DNA from: CAYNLG01 sp964397995
GTDB taxonomy: Bacteria > Planctomycetota > Phycisphaerae > FEN-1346
DNA length: 5,704 nt
Reading direction: 5' to 3'
Assembly (NCBI GenBank): GCA_964397995.1
Contig: CAYNLG010000133.1
Coordinates: 1 to 5,704 of the forward strand
The notes beneath the pieces are model-generated. The model was not told the DNA's origin and searched no databases. It worked only from the letters and a program-made list of their open reading frames with translations. Made by a program: the position numbers and the translations under genes. Positions 1 through 5,596 of the stretch are shown here, piece after piece. How positions within the stretch are numbered: position 1 is the first letter of the stretch; each line of letters opens with the position of its first letter.

Positions 1-874
1 CGTCCTGGAGCATCTGGCGCATGGCATGGGCGGCGCCGCGGCCCTCGGGGTCGGGCTGGACGATGTGGCCGCCGTCGCCGCTCATGCCGAAGCCGACGAT
101 CTCGGCGTAGGGCTGGGCGCCGCGGCGCATCGCGTGGTCCCACTCTTCGAGGACGAGGATGCCGGCGCCCTCGCTGAGGACGAAGCCGTCGCGGTCGGCA
201 TCGAAGGGGCGGGAGGCCCGCTCGGGCTCGTCGTTGCGGGTCGAGAGGGCCCGGTTCGAGCAGAAGCCGGCCAGGCCCATGGGCGTGAGGGCGGCCTCGG
301 CGCCGCCCGCGATCATGACGTCGGCCTCGTCATTCTGGATGATCCAGAAGGCCTGGCCGATGGCGTTGGAGGCCGAGGCGCAGGCGTTGGCGACGCCGGC
401 GTTCGGCCCGCGGACGCCGTAGTAGATGCTGATCTGCCCCGCGGCCGCGTTGATCATCAGCTTCGGGACCATGAAGGGGGAGACGCGTCCCGGGCCCTTG
501 CTCATGAGGCGTTCGTGCTGCGTCTCGAACTCCGACAGGCCGCCGATGCCGCTCCCGACCGTGACACCGATGCGGAACGGGTCCTCGGCACCCCGCGGGT
601 CAAGCGAGGCGTCGGCGACGGCGTCGACGGCGGCCGCCACAGCCATCTGGCTGAACCGGTCCATGTGGCGGGCGTCGCGCACCTCGAGCACGCGGCCGGG
701 GTCAAAGTCCTTGACCTCGCCGCCGATCCGGACGGGATAGTCCGAGACATCGAAGGCCTCGATGCGGCTGATGCCGGACTCGCCGGCGAGCAGGCGCTGC
801 CAGAAGCGGCCCACGTCCTGGGCGAGCGACGTGACGAGGCCGAGTCCCGTGACGACAACGCGGCGTCGGGTCAT
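1..874 (-). CDS. fabF: 3-oxoacyl-ACP synthase II (FabF), 3' end cut off by window edge
   Basis: This is the elongating condensing enzyme (KAS II) of type II fatty acid synthesis. It joins malonyl-ACP to a growing acyl-ACP with loss of CO2, in the cytoplasm. The 291 visible residues begin MTRRRVVVTGLGLVTSL, the standard N-terminus of the thiolase-fold KAS family. The nucleophile is Cys165 in NACASASNAIG, followed by the IAGGAEA segment (188-194) and the RPFDADRDGFVLSEGAG motif (222-238). The family is usually about 410-415 residues, so roughly the last 120 are missing; the two catalytic histidines and the GTNA/GFGG-type motifs should lie beyond base 1. ATG at 874 starts 3 nt after the acpP stop, so translation is probably coupled to acpP. 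A GGAGG lies 14 nt upstream inside acpP, rather far for an RBS. Slightly unusual: GDGGH (266-270) where many homologues have a SADAxH-like sequence. The family call is very secure. Confidence 0.97.
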   Translation of the reverse strand, partial: MTRRRVVVTGLGLVTSLAQDVGRFWQRLLAGESGISRIEAFDVSDYPVRIGGEVKDFDPGRVLEVRDARHMDRFSQMAVAAAVDAVADASLDPRGAEDPFRIGVTVGSGIGGLSEFETQHERLMSKGPGRVSPFMVPKLMINAAAGQISIYYGVRGPNAGVANACASASNAIGQAFWIIQNDEADVMIAGGAEAALTPMGLAGFCSNRALSTRNDEPERASRPFDADRDGFVLSEGAGILVLEEWDHAMRRGAQPYAEIVGFGMSGDGGHIVQPDPEGRGAAHAMRQMLQD

Positions 875-877
875 GGC

Positions 878-1111
878 CTACAGGTGCGCCTCCACGTAGT
901 CGATGGCCTGGCCGACGGTCTGGATCTTCTCGGCGTCCTCGTCGGGGATGTTGATGTCGAACTCGTCCTCGAACTCCATGACCAGTTCGACGGTGTCGAG
1001 CGAATCGGCCCCGAGGTCGTTGACGAACGACGTCTCCCGGGTGACCTGGCCCTTGTCGACGCCCATCTGCTCGGTCACGATCTCAATCACGCGTTCCTCG
1101 GTCGTTGCCAC
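878..1111 (-). CDS. acpP: Acyl carrier protein (AcpP)
   Basis: This is the small acidic carrier on which fatty acyl chains are built, and it also hands chains to PlsX. The 77-residue product matches the usual 75-80. The 4'-phosphopantetheine attachment site is Ser37 in the invariant GADSLDTVELVM motif (34-45). It is followed by acidic helix II/III residues (EFEDEFDINIPDEDAEKI) that dock partner enzymes. I chose the GTG at 1111-1109 because GGGAGG (1119-1124) lies 7 nt upstream and because the protein then begins M-ATTEERV like other ACPs. A GTG at 1126 in the same frame would add five residues and overlap the Shine-Dalgarno. The gene lies 77 nt after fabG and 3 nt before fabF. The spacer upstream contains a hairpin but no promoter I can recognise. 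Confidence 0.98.
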   Translation of the reverse strand: MATTEERVIEIVTEQMGVDKGQVTRETSFVNDLGADSLDTVELVMEFEDEFDINIPDEDAEKIQTVGQAIDYVEAHL

Positions 1112-1118
1112 GGCGTAT

Positions 1119-1124
1119 CCTCCC
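1119..1124 (-). promoter_or_regulatory. Ribosome binding site of acpP, deciding a GTG start
   Basis: GGGAGG on the minus strand, 7 nt before GTG 1111-1109. It lies inside the longer in-frame reading from GTG 1126, so it argues for the shorter, 77-residue ACP. Confidence 0.8.
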
Positions 1125-1147
1125 ACGTCTTCTGGCTCGGGTTACGG

Positions 1148-1167
1148 GCCGACCCCGGCGGGCCGGC
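1148..1167 (-). other. Hairpin in the fabG-acpP spacer
   Basis: Two 8-nt arms (1148-1155 and 1160-1167) pair at seven of eight positions around a 4-nt loop. The hairpin starts 41 nt after the fabG stop and ends 37 nt before acpP. No U-run follows in the direction of transcription, so it does not look like an intrinsic terminator. It could be an RNA processing or stability element letting acpP be expressed more strongly than fabG, or chance in GC-rich DNA. This role is inference. Confidence 0.3.
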
Positions 1168-1188
1168 ACGGGTGCGGTCCCCCATGGG

Positions 1189-1926
1189 TTACATCGCCAT
1201 GCCGCCGTCGACGGCCACCACCTGGCCGGTGACGTAGGCGGCCTCGTCGCTGGCGAGGAAGGCCACGACGGCGGCCACCTCCTCGGCCTCGCCCATGCGC
1301 TTCAGCGGAATGGCCGCCAGCGCCATCTCCTTGGCCTTCTCGGGCAGCACGTCGGTCATCTCGGTCCGGATAAAGCCGGGGGCAACGGCATTGGCGCAGA
1401 CGTTCTTGCGCGCCAGTTCGCGGGCGACGGTCTTGGTAAAGCCCGCCACGCCCGCCTTCGACGCCGAGTAGTTCGCCTGCCCGGGGTTGCCGATCAGGCC
1501 CGAGACGCTCGCCAGGTTGACGATCCGGCCGTACTTCTGGCGGACCATGTACTTGGCGGCGTGCTTGGTCATCAGGAACGTGCCCTTGAGGTTCACGTTC
1601 AGGACGGCGTCCCACTGGTCCTGGGTCATCCGAAGCAGCAGGTCGTCGCGGGTGATGCCGGCGTTGTTGACGAGGATGTGCGGCCCGCCGGCGGTGTCGG
1701 CGACCTCGTCCATCATCGCCTCGACGGCGGCCTCGTCGGTCACGTCCAGCGTGTAGGTGAGCACCCGGGCGGCCCCGGCGAGCTGCTTGGCGGCCACGTC
1801 GAGCGCGTCGCCGAGGACGTCGGCCAGGACGACGGTCGCCCCGCCGGCGGCGAGTTGCCTGGCGATCTCGAGGCCAATGCCCCGAGCCCCGCCGGTCACG
1901 ATGGCCGTCTTGCCTTCGAAGTTCAT
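1189..1926 (-). CDS. fabG: 3-oxoacyl-ACP reductase (FabG)
   Basis: NADPH-dependent reduction of 3-oxoacyl-ACP to (3R)-3-hydroxyacyl-ACP, the first reductive step of each elongation cycle. The 245-residue product is a classical short-chain dehydrogenase/reductase. The Rossmann cofactor motif TGGARGIG is at 11-18, DVTD at 61-64 and NNAG at 87-90. The catalytic set is Ser140, Tyr153 and Lys157 (YSASK), with Asn112 in VNLKG as the likely fourth member. The PGFIRTEMTD loop is at 184-192 and the C-terminal end is VDGGMAM. SDR enzymes are numerous, but the placement between fabD and acpP identifies this one as FabG. The ATG overlaps the fabD stop (ATGA, 1923-1926), so translation is very likely coupled. 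A GGGAG motif lies 4 nt upstream, within fabD. TAA stop. Confidence 0.97.
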   Translation of the reverse strand: MNFEGKTAIVTGGARGIGLEIARQLAAGGATVVLADVLGDALDVAAKQLAGAARVLTYTLDVTDEAAVEAMMDEVADTAGGPHILVNNAGITRDDLLLRMTQDQWDAVLNVNLKGTFLMTKHAAKYMVRQKYGRIVNLASVSGLIGNPGQANYSASKAGVAGFTKTVARELARKNVCANAVAPGFIRTEMTDVLPEKAKEMALAAIPLKRMGEAEEVAAVVAFLASDEAAYVTGQVVAVDGGMAM

Positions 1927-2885
1927 GCGGCTCCCTTCTCCTGCTGGAGGGCCTCGATGTCGGCCAGCGTGCCGACGGTCCGGGCGGCCCGACCGAGCTT
2001 CCGGTCGGTCCGCTTGAGTAGCCCCGTCAGGACGCGGCCCGGGCCGACCTCGACGAACGTGTCGCAGCCGTCGGCGATGAGCCGCTCCAGGCACGCCTGC
2101 CAGCGGGTGGCCCCGTCCACCTGGCGGGCGAGCCGGTCCTTGATGTCGTCCGGCCCGCCGTACGGGTCGCCCGTCACGTTGGCGATGACGGGCAACCGCG
2201 GCGCCCGCACCGGGAGCGCCGCGAGCGTGGGGGCCAGTTTCTCGCGGGCCGAGGCCATCAGGGGGCAATGGAACCCGCCCGCGACGTCGAGCGGCACCGC
2301 CCGCTGCACCCCGGCCGCCTCGGCCACTTCGGCCGCGCGCTCGCACGCCGCCCGTTCGCCGCTCAGGACGATCTGGCCGGGGCAGTTGTAGTTGGCGGGC
2401 CAGATTCTACCGGCCTGGCGCGCGGCCTCGCAAACCTTTTCCGCGGTCTCGGGGTCGGCCCCGAGGAGCGAGACCATGCCGCCCGGCGCGGCCTCGCAGG
2501 CCTCCTGCATGTACCGCCCGCGGAGGTGCGTCACGTGGACGGCATCGTCGAAGTCGATCGCGCCGGCGGCCACCAGGGCCGTGTATTCGCCGAGGCTGAG
2601 GCCGGCGGCGGCATCGGGCGTCCCGACGAGGGCGCGGCCGGCGTCGGTCTCCTCGAGGGCGGCCAGCACGGCGAGGCTTGTCACGAGGATGGCCGGCTGG
2701 CTGATGTCGGTCCGCGTCAGCTCCGCCTCGGGGCCGGTCCAACAGACCTCCGACAGGGCGAAGCCGAGCGCGGCATCGGCCCGGTCGTACAGGGCCTTGG
2801 CCGCGGGGTACGCCTCGGCCACGTCGCGGCCCATGCCGACGACTTGGGCCCCCTGGCCGGGGAACAGCAGCGCGGTCTTGGCCAT
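1923..2885 (-). CDS. fabD: Malonyl-CoA:ACP transacylase (FabD)
   Basis: Transfers malonate from malonyl-CoA to AcpP, supplying the extender unit for FabH and FabF. The 320-residue product is close to the usual 305-315. GQGAQ (10-14) forms the oxyanion region. The nucleophilic Ser97 is in GLSLGEYTALV. Arg122 in LRGRYMQEA binds the malonyl carboxylate, and His206 in GGFHCPLM is the catalytic partner. Gln255 and EVGPGRVLTGLL (279-290) complete the fold. The nucleophile elbow reads GLSLG rather than the GHSLG of E. coli; I infer this as a known type of variation that keeps the serine. ATG 2885 is chosen because AAGGAG (2891-2896) lies 5 nt upstream and the protein then begins MAKTALLFPGQ. A longer in-frame reading to 3020 would run through the promoter region and has no family-like sequence. 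It begins the second transcription block and overlaps fabG by 4 nt. Confidence 0.97.
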   Translation of the reverse strand: MAKTALLFPGQGAQVVGMGRDVAEAYPAAKALYDRADAALGFALSEVCWTGPEAELTRTDISQPAILVTSLAVLAALEETDAGRALVGTPDAAAGLSLGEYTALVAAGAIDFDDAVHVTHLRGRYMQEACEAAPGGMVSLLGADPETAEKVCEAARQAGRIWPANYNCPGQIVLSGERAACERAAEVAEAAGVQRAVPLDVAGGFHCPLMASAREKLAPTLAALPVRAPRLPVIANVTGDPYGGPDDIKDRLARQVDGATRWQACLERLIADGCDTFVEVGPGRVLTGLLKRTDRKLGRAARTVGTLADIEALQQEKGAA

Positions 2886-2900
2886 GGTTGCTCCTTGCTC

Positions 2901-2914
2901 GGGGCGGCCGCCCC
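2901..2914. repeat. Perfect 14-bp palindrome in the fabD leader
   Basis: GGGGCGGCCGCCCC reads the same on both strands. It lies 4 nt upstream of the fabD Shine-Dalgarno, within the predicted 5' untranslated leader. As RNA it can form a 5-bp stem with a GGCC loop next to the ribosome site; as DNA it could be a dimer binding site. It does not resemble the Bacillus FapR operator. Function unknown, and GC bias makes chance plausible. Confidence 0.4.
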
Positions 2915-2946
2915 ATGCGGCCGGTCCCGCCCATCGTGAAGCCCAC

Positions 2947-2974
2947 AGTGTAGCGGCCGGGCGCCTCGCGTCGA
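2947..2974 (-). promoter_or_regulatory. Candidate promoter of fabD-fabG-acpP-fabF
   Basis: On the minus strand, TCGACG (2969-2974) as a -35 element is separated by 16 bp from TACACT (2947-2952) as a -10 element. Each matches the sigma-70 consensus at about four of six positions. The predicted start near 2940 would give a leader of about 55 nt before fabD. The -10 region GCTACACT matches the one on the opposite strand at 3023-3030 and resembles the one before rpmF, which raises confidence. It explains how fabD is expressed despite the gap after fabH. Confidence 0.55.
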
Positions 2975-2990
2975 GGGCAAAAACCCGGTG

Positions 2991-3011
2991 CGGGCGGCGC
3001 CTTGCCGCCCG
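2991..3011. repeat. 8-bp inverted repeat over the DUF433 -35 element
   Basis: CGGGCGGC (2991-2998) and GCCGCCCG (3004-3011) pair perfectly around a 5-nt loop. The right arm covers the -35 hexamer of the DUF433 promoter (3002-3007). This could be an operator for a dimeric repressor, possibly autoregulation as in antitoxin genes. On the minus strand it could also act as a weak terminator for transcripts coming from fabH, since TTTTT follows after seven GC-rich bases (2979-2983). Both roles are inference. Confidence 0.4.
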
Positions 3012-3030
3012 GCCATCCACGGGCTACACT
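3002..3030 (+). promoter_or_regulatory. Candidate promoter of the DUF433 gene
   Basis: TTGCCG (3002-3007), a 17-bp spacer and TACACT (3025-3030) on the plus strand. The predicted start near 3037 leaves a leader of about 34 nt to ATG 3071. The spacing is ideal and the -10 context GGCTACACT recurs at the neighbouring promoters. It is divergent from the fabD promoter, with the two -10 elements 72 bp apart. Confidence 0.6.
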
Positions 3031-3070
3031 CACCCAGGTGCCGGCCGGCGGCCGCGCCTGGAGGTGCCAC

Positions 3071-3310
3071 ATGGACTACACGCGCTACATGGTTCGCGAC
3101 CCCGCGGTCTGCGGCGGCAGCCCCGTGCTCAAGGGCACGCGGGGCACCGTGCGGACGGTCTTGGCCAGTCTGGCCGAGGGGGCGACCGAGGCCGATATCC
3201 TCCGCGACTTCCCCACGCTGACCGAGGAGGCCGTCCGGGCCGTCATCGCCTTTGCCGCCGCCTCGGCCGAGGAAGACCTGCCGGCCCCCTCGTTGCCGTC
3301 CTGGCTGTAG
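3071..3310 (+). CDS. DUF433 domain protein (VapB45-like antitoxin family), orphan
   Basis: A 79-residue protein with the full DUF433 (PF04255) pattern. DPAVCGGSPVLKGTR (10-24) corresponds to the family's DP-x-CGGKP-x-I-x-GTR signature. It is followed by VRTVLASLAEGATEADIL and DFPTLTEEAVRAVIAFAA (47-63), the helical second half. The acidic, proline-rich tail EEDLPAPSLPSWL ends it. ATG 3071 is chosen because GGAGG (3060-3064) lies 6 nt upstream; an earlier in-frame ATG at 3002 would place the promoter inside the gene. DUF433 proteins are winged-helix-like, and some are antitoxins paired with PIN-type RNases (DUF5615/VapC45-like). No such partner is next to it: both flanks are fab genes on the other strand. 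It may be a solitary regulator, a toxin-less remnant or a partner acting at a distance. It ends 48 bp from the fabH stop, tail to tail. Confidence 0.9.
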   Translation: MDYTRYMVRDPAVCGGSPVLKGTRGTVRTVLASLAEGATEADILRDFPTLTEEAVRAVIAFAAASAEEDLPAPSLPSWL

Positions 3311-3334
3311 AGGCTGCCCCCCTTGCAATCGCCG

Positions 3335-3365
3335 GTACTGCTCACAGCGGCGTGAACCTCAGTAC
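3335..3365. other. Weak interrupted hairpin between convergent fabH and DUF433 genes
   Basis: GTACTG (3335-3340) pairs with CAGTAC (3360-3365), and inside it TCAC (3342-3345) pairs with GTGA (3352-3355). It spans most of the short gap and the last codons of fabH. Neither strand has a U-run after it, so it is at best a weak bidirectional stop or an mRNA 3'-end structure. Confidence 0.25.
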
Positions 3366-4351
3366 TGAATGGCCGCGCCCGCCCACGTCAGCCCCCCGCC
3401 GAAGGCGACGAGGATCGACCGGTCGCCCTCGGCCAGAAGCCCTTCGGCCCGGGCCTCGGCATGGGCGATCGCGCAACTCGCCCCGCCCGTGTTCCCGTAC
3501 TGTTCGATATTCAGGAAGACCTTCTCCGGGGGGAAGCCCATACGGCTGGTGGCGGCGTTGATGATACGGGTGTTGACCTGGTGGGGAATGACAAGGCGGA
3601 CGTCGTCCACCGTCCAACCGCAATGCGCCATGCACTCTTCGATCAGCTCCTGCATCTTGAGGACGGCGAACTTGAAGACCTCGCGGCCGCGGATCTTCAT
3701 GTAGTGGAGCCGCTCGTCAACGGTCTCGTGCGACGTCGGCCGGCGCGACCCGCCGCCGGGCAGGAGCATCATCGCCCCGCCGGAGCCGTCGGCGTACAGG
3801 GTCGTGTAGAGGATGCCGGTGTCGGGCTGGTCGGAGGCCTGGACGACGGCGGCCCCCGCCCCGTCGCCAAAGAGGACGCACGTGCCGCGGTCGGCGTAAT
3901 CGGTGATCCGCGAGAGGCACTCGGCGGCGATGACGAGGACCGTCCGGGCCTGGCCGGCCAGGATGTTCGCCCGGGCCTGGGCCAGGGCGTAGATGTTGCC
4001 GGAGCAGGCGGCCGTCAGGTCGTAGGCGCCGGCGTGGGTGAGACCGAGGCGGTCCTGGATCCAGCAGGCGGTCGAGGGCAGCGTGTTGTCGGCGGTGATG
4101 GTCGCGCAGAGGACCAGGTCGACGTCCTCCGGGGCGACGCCGGCGTCCTGGAGGGCGGCCTGGCCGGCGGCCACGGCAAGGTCGCTGGTGGCCTGGTCGT
4201 TCTCGGCGATGCGGCGCTCGCGCATGCCCGTCCGCTGGTGGATCCAGGCGTCGCTCGTCTCGACGATGCGCGTAAAATCCTCGTTGGTCATCACGCGCTC
4301 GGGCACGTACCGGCCCGTGCCTACGATGCGGGCGGAGCGGACAGCGGTCAC
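3359..4351 (-). CDS. fabH: 3-oxoacyl-ACP synthase III (FabH)
   Basis: Starts fatty acid chains by condensing an acyl-CoA primer, usually acetyl-CoA, with malonyl-ACP. The 330-residue product has the KAS III catalytic triad: Cys116 in LTAACSGNIYAL, His257 in VIPHQVNTRII and Asn287 in YGNTGGAS. The N-terminal IVGTGRYVPERVMTN and WIHQRTGMRERRI (36-48) are typical, as are LFGDGAGAAVV (160-170) and the ending AFGGGLTWAGAAIQY. Near the active-site Asn, GNTGG replaces the commoner GNTSA. Primer preference (straight or branched) cannot be judged from sequence alone. GTG 4351-4349 is the start: it overlaps the plsX stop (GTGA), AAGGA lies about 10 nt upstream, and the protein then begins at the usual point. 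An upstream in-frame extension runs through plsX and is not real. TGA stop. Confidence 0.97.
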   Translation of the reverse strand: MTAVRSARIVGTGRYVPERVMTNEDFTRIVETSDAWIHQRTGMRERRIAENDQATSDLAVAAGQAALQDAGVAPEDVDLVLCATITADNTLPSTACWIQDRLGLTHAGAYDLTAACSGNIYALAQARANILAGQARTVLVIAAECLSRITDYADRGTCVLFGDGAGAAVVQASDQPDTGILYTTLYADGSGGAMMLLPGGGSRRPTSHETVDERLHYMKIRGREVFKFAVLKMQELIEECMAHCGWTVDDVRLVIPHQVNTRIINAATSRMGFPPEKVFLNIEQYGNTGGASCAIAHAEARAEGLLAEGDRSILVAFGGGLTWAGAAIQY

Positions 4352-5349
4352 GCGGCAGGTTCCTTCAGCTGGGCCAGAGCCTCGACGATGGCCTGATTGA
4401 CGCCGGTGCGGGCGTAGGTGGCGGCGGCGCGGCAGGCGTTGGCGACGGCCCGGGCGGAGGAGTTGCCGTGGCCGATGATGATGATGCCGTCGACGCCCAG
4501 GAGCGGCGCCCCGCCGTACTCGGCCGAATCGTGCTTCCGCTGGAGTTCGCCGAGGACGGGCTTCAGGGGGGCGGCCACGTCGGGCCCAAGGGCCTTGAGC
4601 TCCGCCGTGATCATCTGGAACATGCTCTCGGCGAGGGCCTCGACGCACTTCAGCACGATGTTGCCGACGAACCCGTCACAGACGATCACGTCGAACCGGC
4701 CGTTGAAGAGGTCCCGGCCCTCGGCGTTGCCCCAGTAGTTCAGCGGCGAGGCCTCCAGGGCCGAGGCCGTCTGCCTGGCCAGTTCGTTGCCCTTGGCGCT
4801 CTCTTCGCCGATGGAGAGGATGCCGACGCGGGGGTCGGCAATGCCGATGACCTGGCGGGCGTAGATGTCGGCCATCAGGGCATACTGGACGAGGTGGACC
4901 GGACGGGAATCGATGTTCGCCCCGACGTCGATCAGCACCACCGGCCCGTGCAGCGACGGGAAGACGACGCTGATGCCCGGGCGGCGGACACCGGGCAGAC
5001 GCCGCGCCACCATGTGCGCCGCCGCCACGAACGCCCCGGTGTTCCCAGCCGAGACGACGGCGTCGGCCTGGCCGGCGGCCATCAGTTCGACGGCCCGGCG
5101 CATGGAGGAATCGGGCTTGCGGCGGATGGCCTCGACGGGCGTCTCGGCCATGGCCACGCGCTGGGCGGCGTGGACGATCTCGAGACGGTCGGTCGGCGCG
5201 CCCATGTCGGCGAGTTCGGCCTCGATGGCCACCCGGTCCCCGACCAGCACGAAGACCGCGTCCGGCAGGAGGTCACAGGCCTGGACGACACCGCGCACGA
5301 TTTCGCCGGGGGCGTAATCGCCCCCCATTGCGTCAATCGCGAGCCGCAC
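4348..5349 (-). CDS. plsX: Phosphate acyltransferase (PlsX)
   Basis: Converts acyl-ACP plus phosphate to acyl-phosphate, which the membrane enzyme PlsY uses to acylate glycerol-3-phosphate. It is a soluble, peripherally membrane-associated enzyme linking fatty acid and phospholipid synthesis. The 333-residue product has the expected length and motifs: LAIDAMGGDYAP (3-14), PVEAIRRKPDSSM (71-83), SAGNTGAFVAA (100-110), NAEGRDLF (208-215), VIVCDGFVGNIVLK (221-234) and EYGGAPLLGVDGIIIIGHG (277-295). The end of the last motif is HGNSSARAV, a small variation on the usual HGSS-type sequence. The start is GTG, 3 nt after the rpmF stop, with AGGAGG (5358-5363) inside the rpmF end, 8 nt upstream. It overlaps fabH by 4 nt, so rpmF-plsX-fabH form one tightly coupled unit. 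Confidence 0.97.
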   Translation of the reverse strand: MRLAIDAMGGDYAPGEIVRGVVQACDLLPDAVFVLVGDRVAIEAELADMGAPTDRLEIVHAAQRVAMAETPVEAIRRKPDSSMRRAVELMAAGQADAVVSAGNTGAFVAAAHMVARRLPGVRRPGISVVFPSLHGPVVLIDVGANIDSRPVHLVQYALMADIYARQVIGIADPRVGILSIGEESAKGNELARQTASALEASPLNYWGNAEGRDLFNGRFDVIVCDGFVGNIVLKCVEALAESMFQMITAELKALGPDVAAPLKPVLGELQRKHDSAEYGGAPLLGVDGIIIIGHGNSSARAVANACRAAATYARTGVNQAIVEALAQLKEPAA

Positions 5350-5352
5350 GCG

Positions 5353-5535
5353 CTAGTCCTCCTCGACCTCCGTGACCTTGCGGCCACGATAGTACCCGCA
5401 GCTTGCGCAAACGCGGTGCGGCAAGGTCGGGAGCCCGCATTGCTTGCAGACGATGGTCTGGGCGGGCGTCAATGCGTGATGCGACCGCCGTTTGCCGCGG
5501 CGCGACCGCGGCGTCCGTCGCTTGGGTACCGGCAT
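5353..5535 (-). CDS. rpmF: 50S ribosomal protein bL32 (RpmF), zinc-binding form
   Basis: Component of the large ribosomal subunit. The 60-residue product begins MPVPKRRTPRSRRGKRRSHHAL, the diagnostic basic N-terminus of bL32. Four cysteines, Cys30-x2-Cys33 and Cys43-x2-Cys46 (CKQC and CASC), form a zinc ribbon, the zinc-containing (C+) type rather than the zinc-free paralogue. GYYRGRKV (47-54) follows, with an acidic end. ATG 5535 is supported by GGGAGG (5541-5546), 5 nt upstream. A reading 32 codons longer would start upstream of the -10 element and is rejected. rpmF directly before plsX-fabH is a very widespread bacterial arrangement. The usual preceding gene, a YceD/DUF177 protein, is not recognisable in the short flank available. 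Confidence 0.97.
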   Translation of the reverse strand: MPVPKRRTPRSRRGKRRSHHALTPAQTIVCKQCGLPTLPHRVCASCGYYRGRKVTEVEED

Positions 5536-5596
5536 GGTTGCCTCCCTGGGTCTGGCCCCGCGCCCCCGCGGCCGGTTGGGGGCACGAAAGGCCGCC

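Noticed and set aside
26..1237. A 403-codon plus-strand open frame opposite fabF and acpP
   Set aside because: It is antisense to two unmistakable genes, has low-complexity Ala/Gly/Asp/Val/Arg-rich composition and no family motif; long antisense frames are expected in GC-rich DNA.
1105..2391. A 428-codon plus-strand open frame opposite fabG and fabD
   Set aside because: Antisense shadow of fabG and fabD, with GHD-rich composition and no recognisable domain or RBS.
2886..3020. N-terminal extension of fabD to 3020
   Set aside because: The added residues are unlike FabD and would include the predicted promoter; AAGGAG stands 5 nt before ATG 2885.
3085..3345. Minus-strand open frame over the DUF433 gene
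   Set aside because: Antisense to a gene with a clear DUF433 signature and its own promoter and RBS.
3071..3358. A DUF433 toxin-antitoxin pair
   Set aside because: No second plus-strand gene of toxin size follows before the fabH 3' end, and none precedes it, so only the antitoxin-like member is supported.
3335..3365. Strong bidirectional intrinsic terminator between fabH and DUF433
   Set aside because: The stem is interrupted and AT-poor flanks lack U-runs on both strands, so it is listed only as a weak hairpin.
2392..3561. A 389-codon plus-strand open frame overlapping the DUF433 gene in another frame
   Set aside because: It crosses fabD antisense, the divergent promoter region and the DUF433 gene in the wrong frame; the sequence shows no domain.
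3461..4396. A 311-codon plus-strand open frame opposite fabH
   Set aside because: Mirror of fabH codon bias, with repetitive Gly/Asp/Val composition and no motif.
4352..4648. N-terminal extension of fabH into plsX
   Set aside because: The added Arg/Pro-rich residues are plsX read out of frame; GTG 4351 gives the normal KAS III N-terminus.
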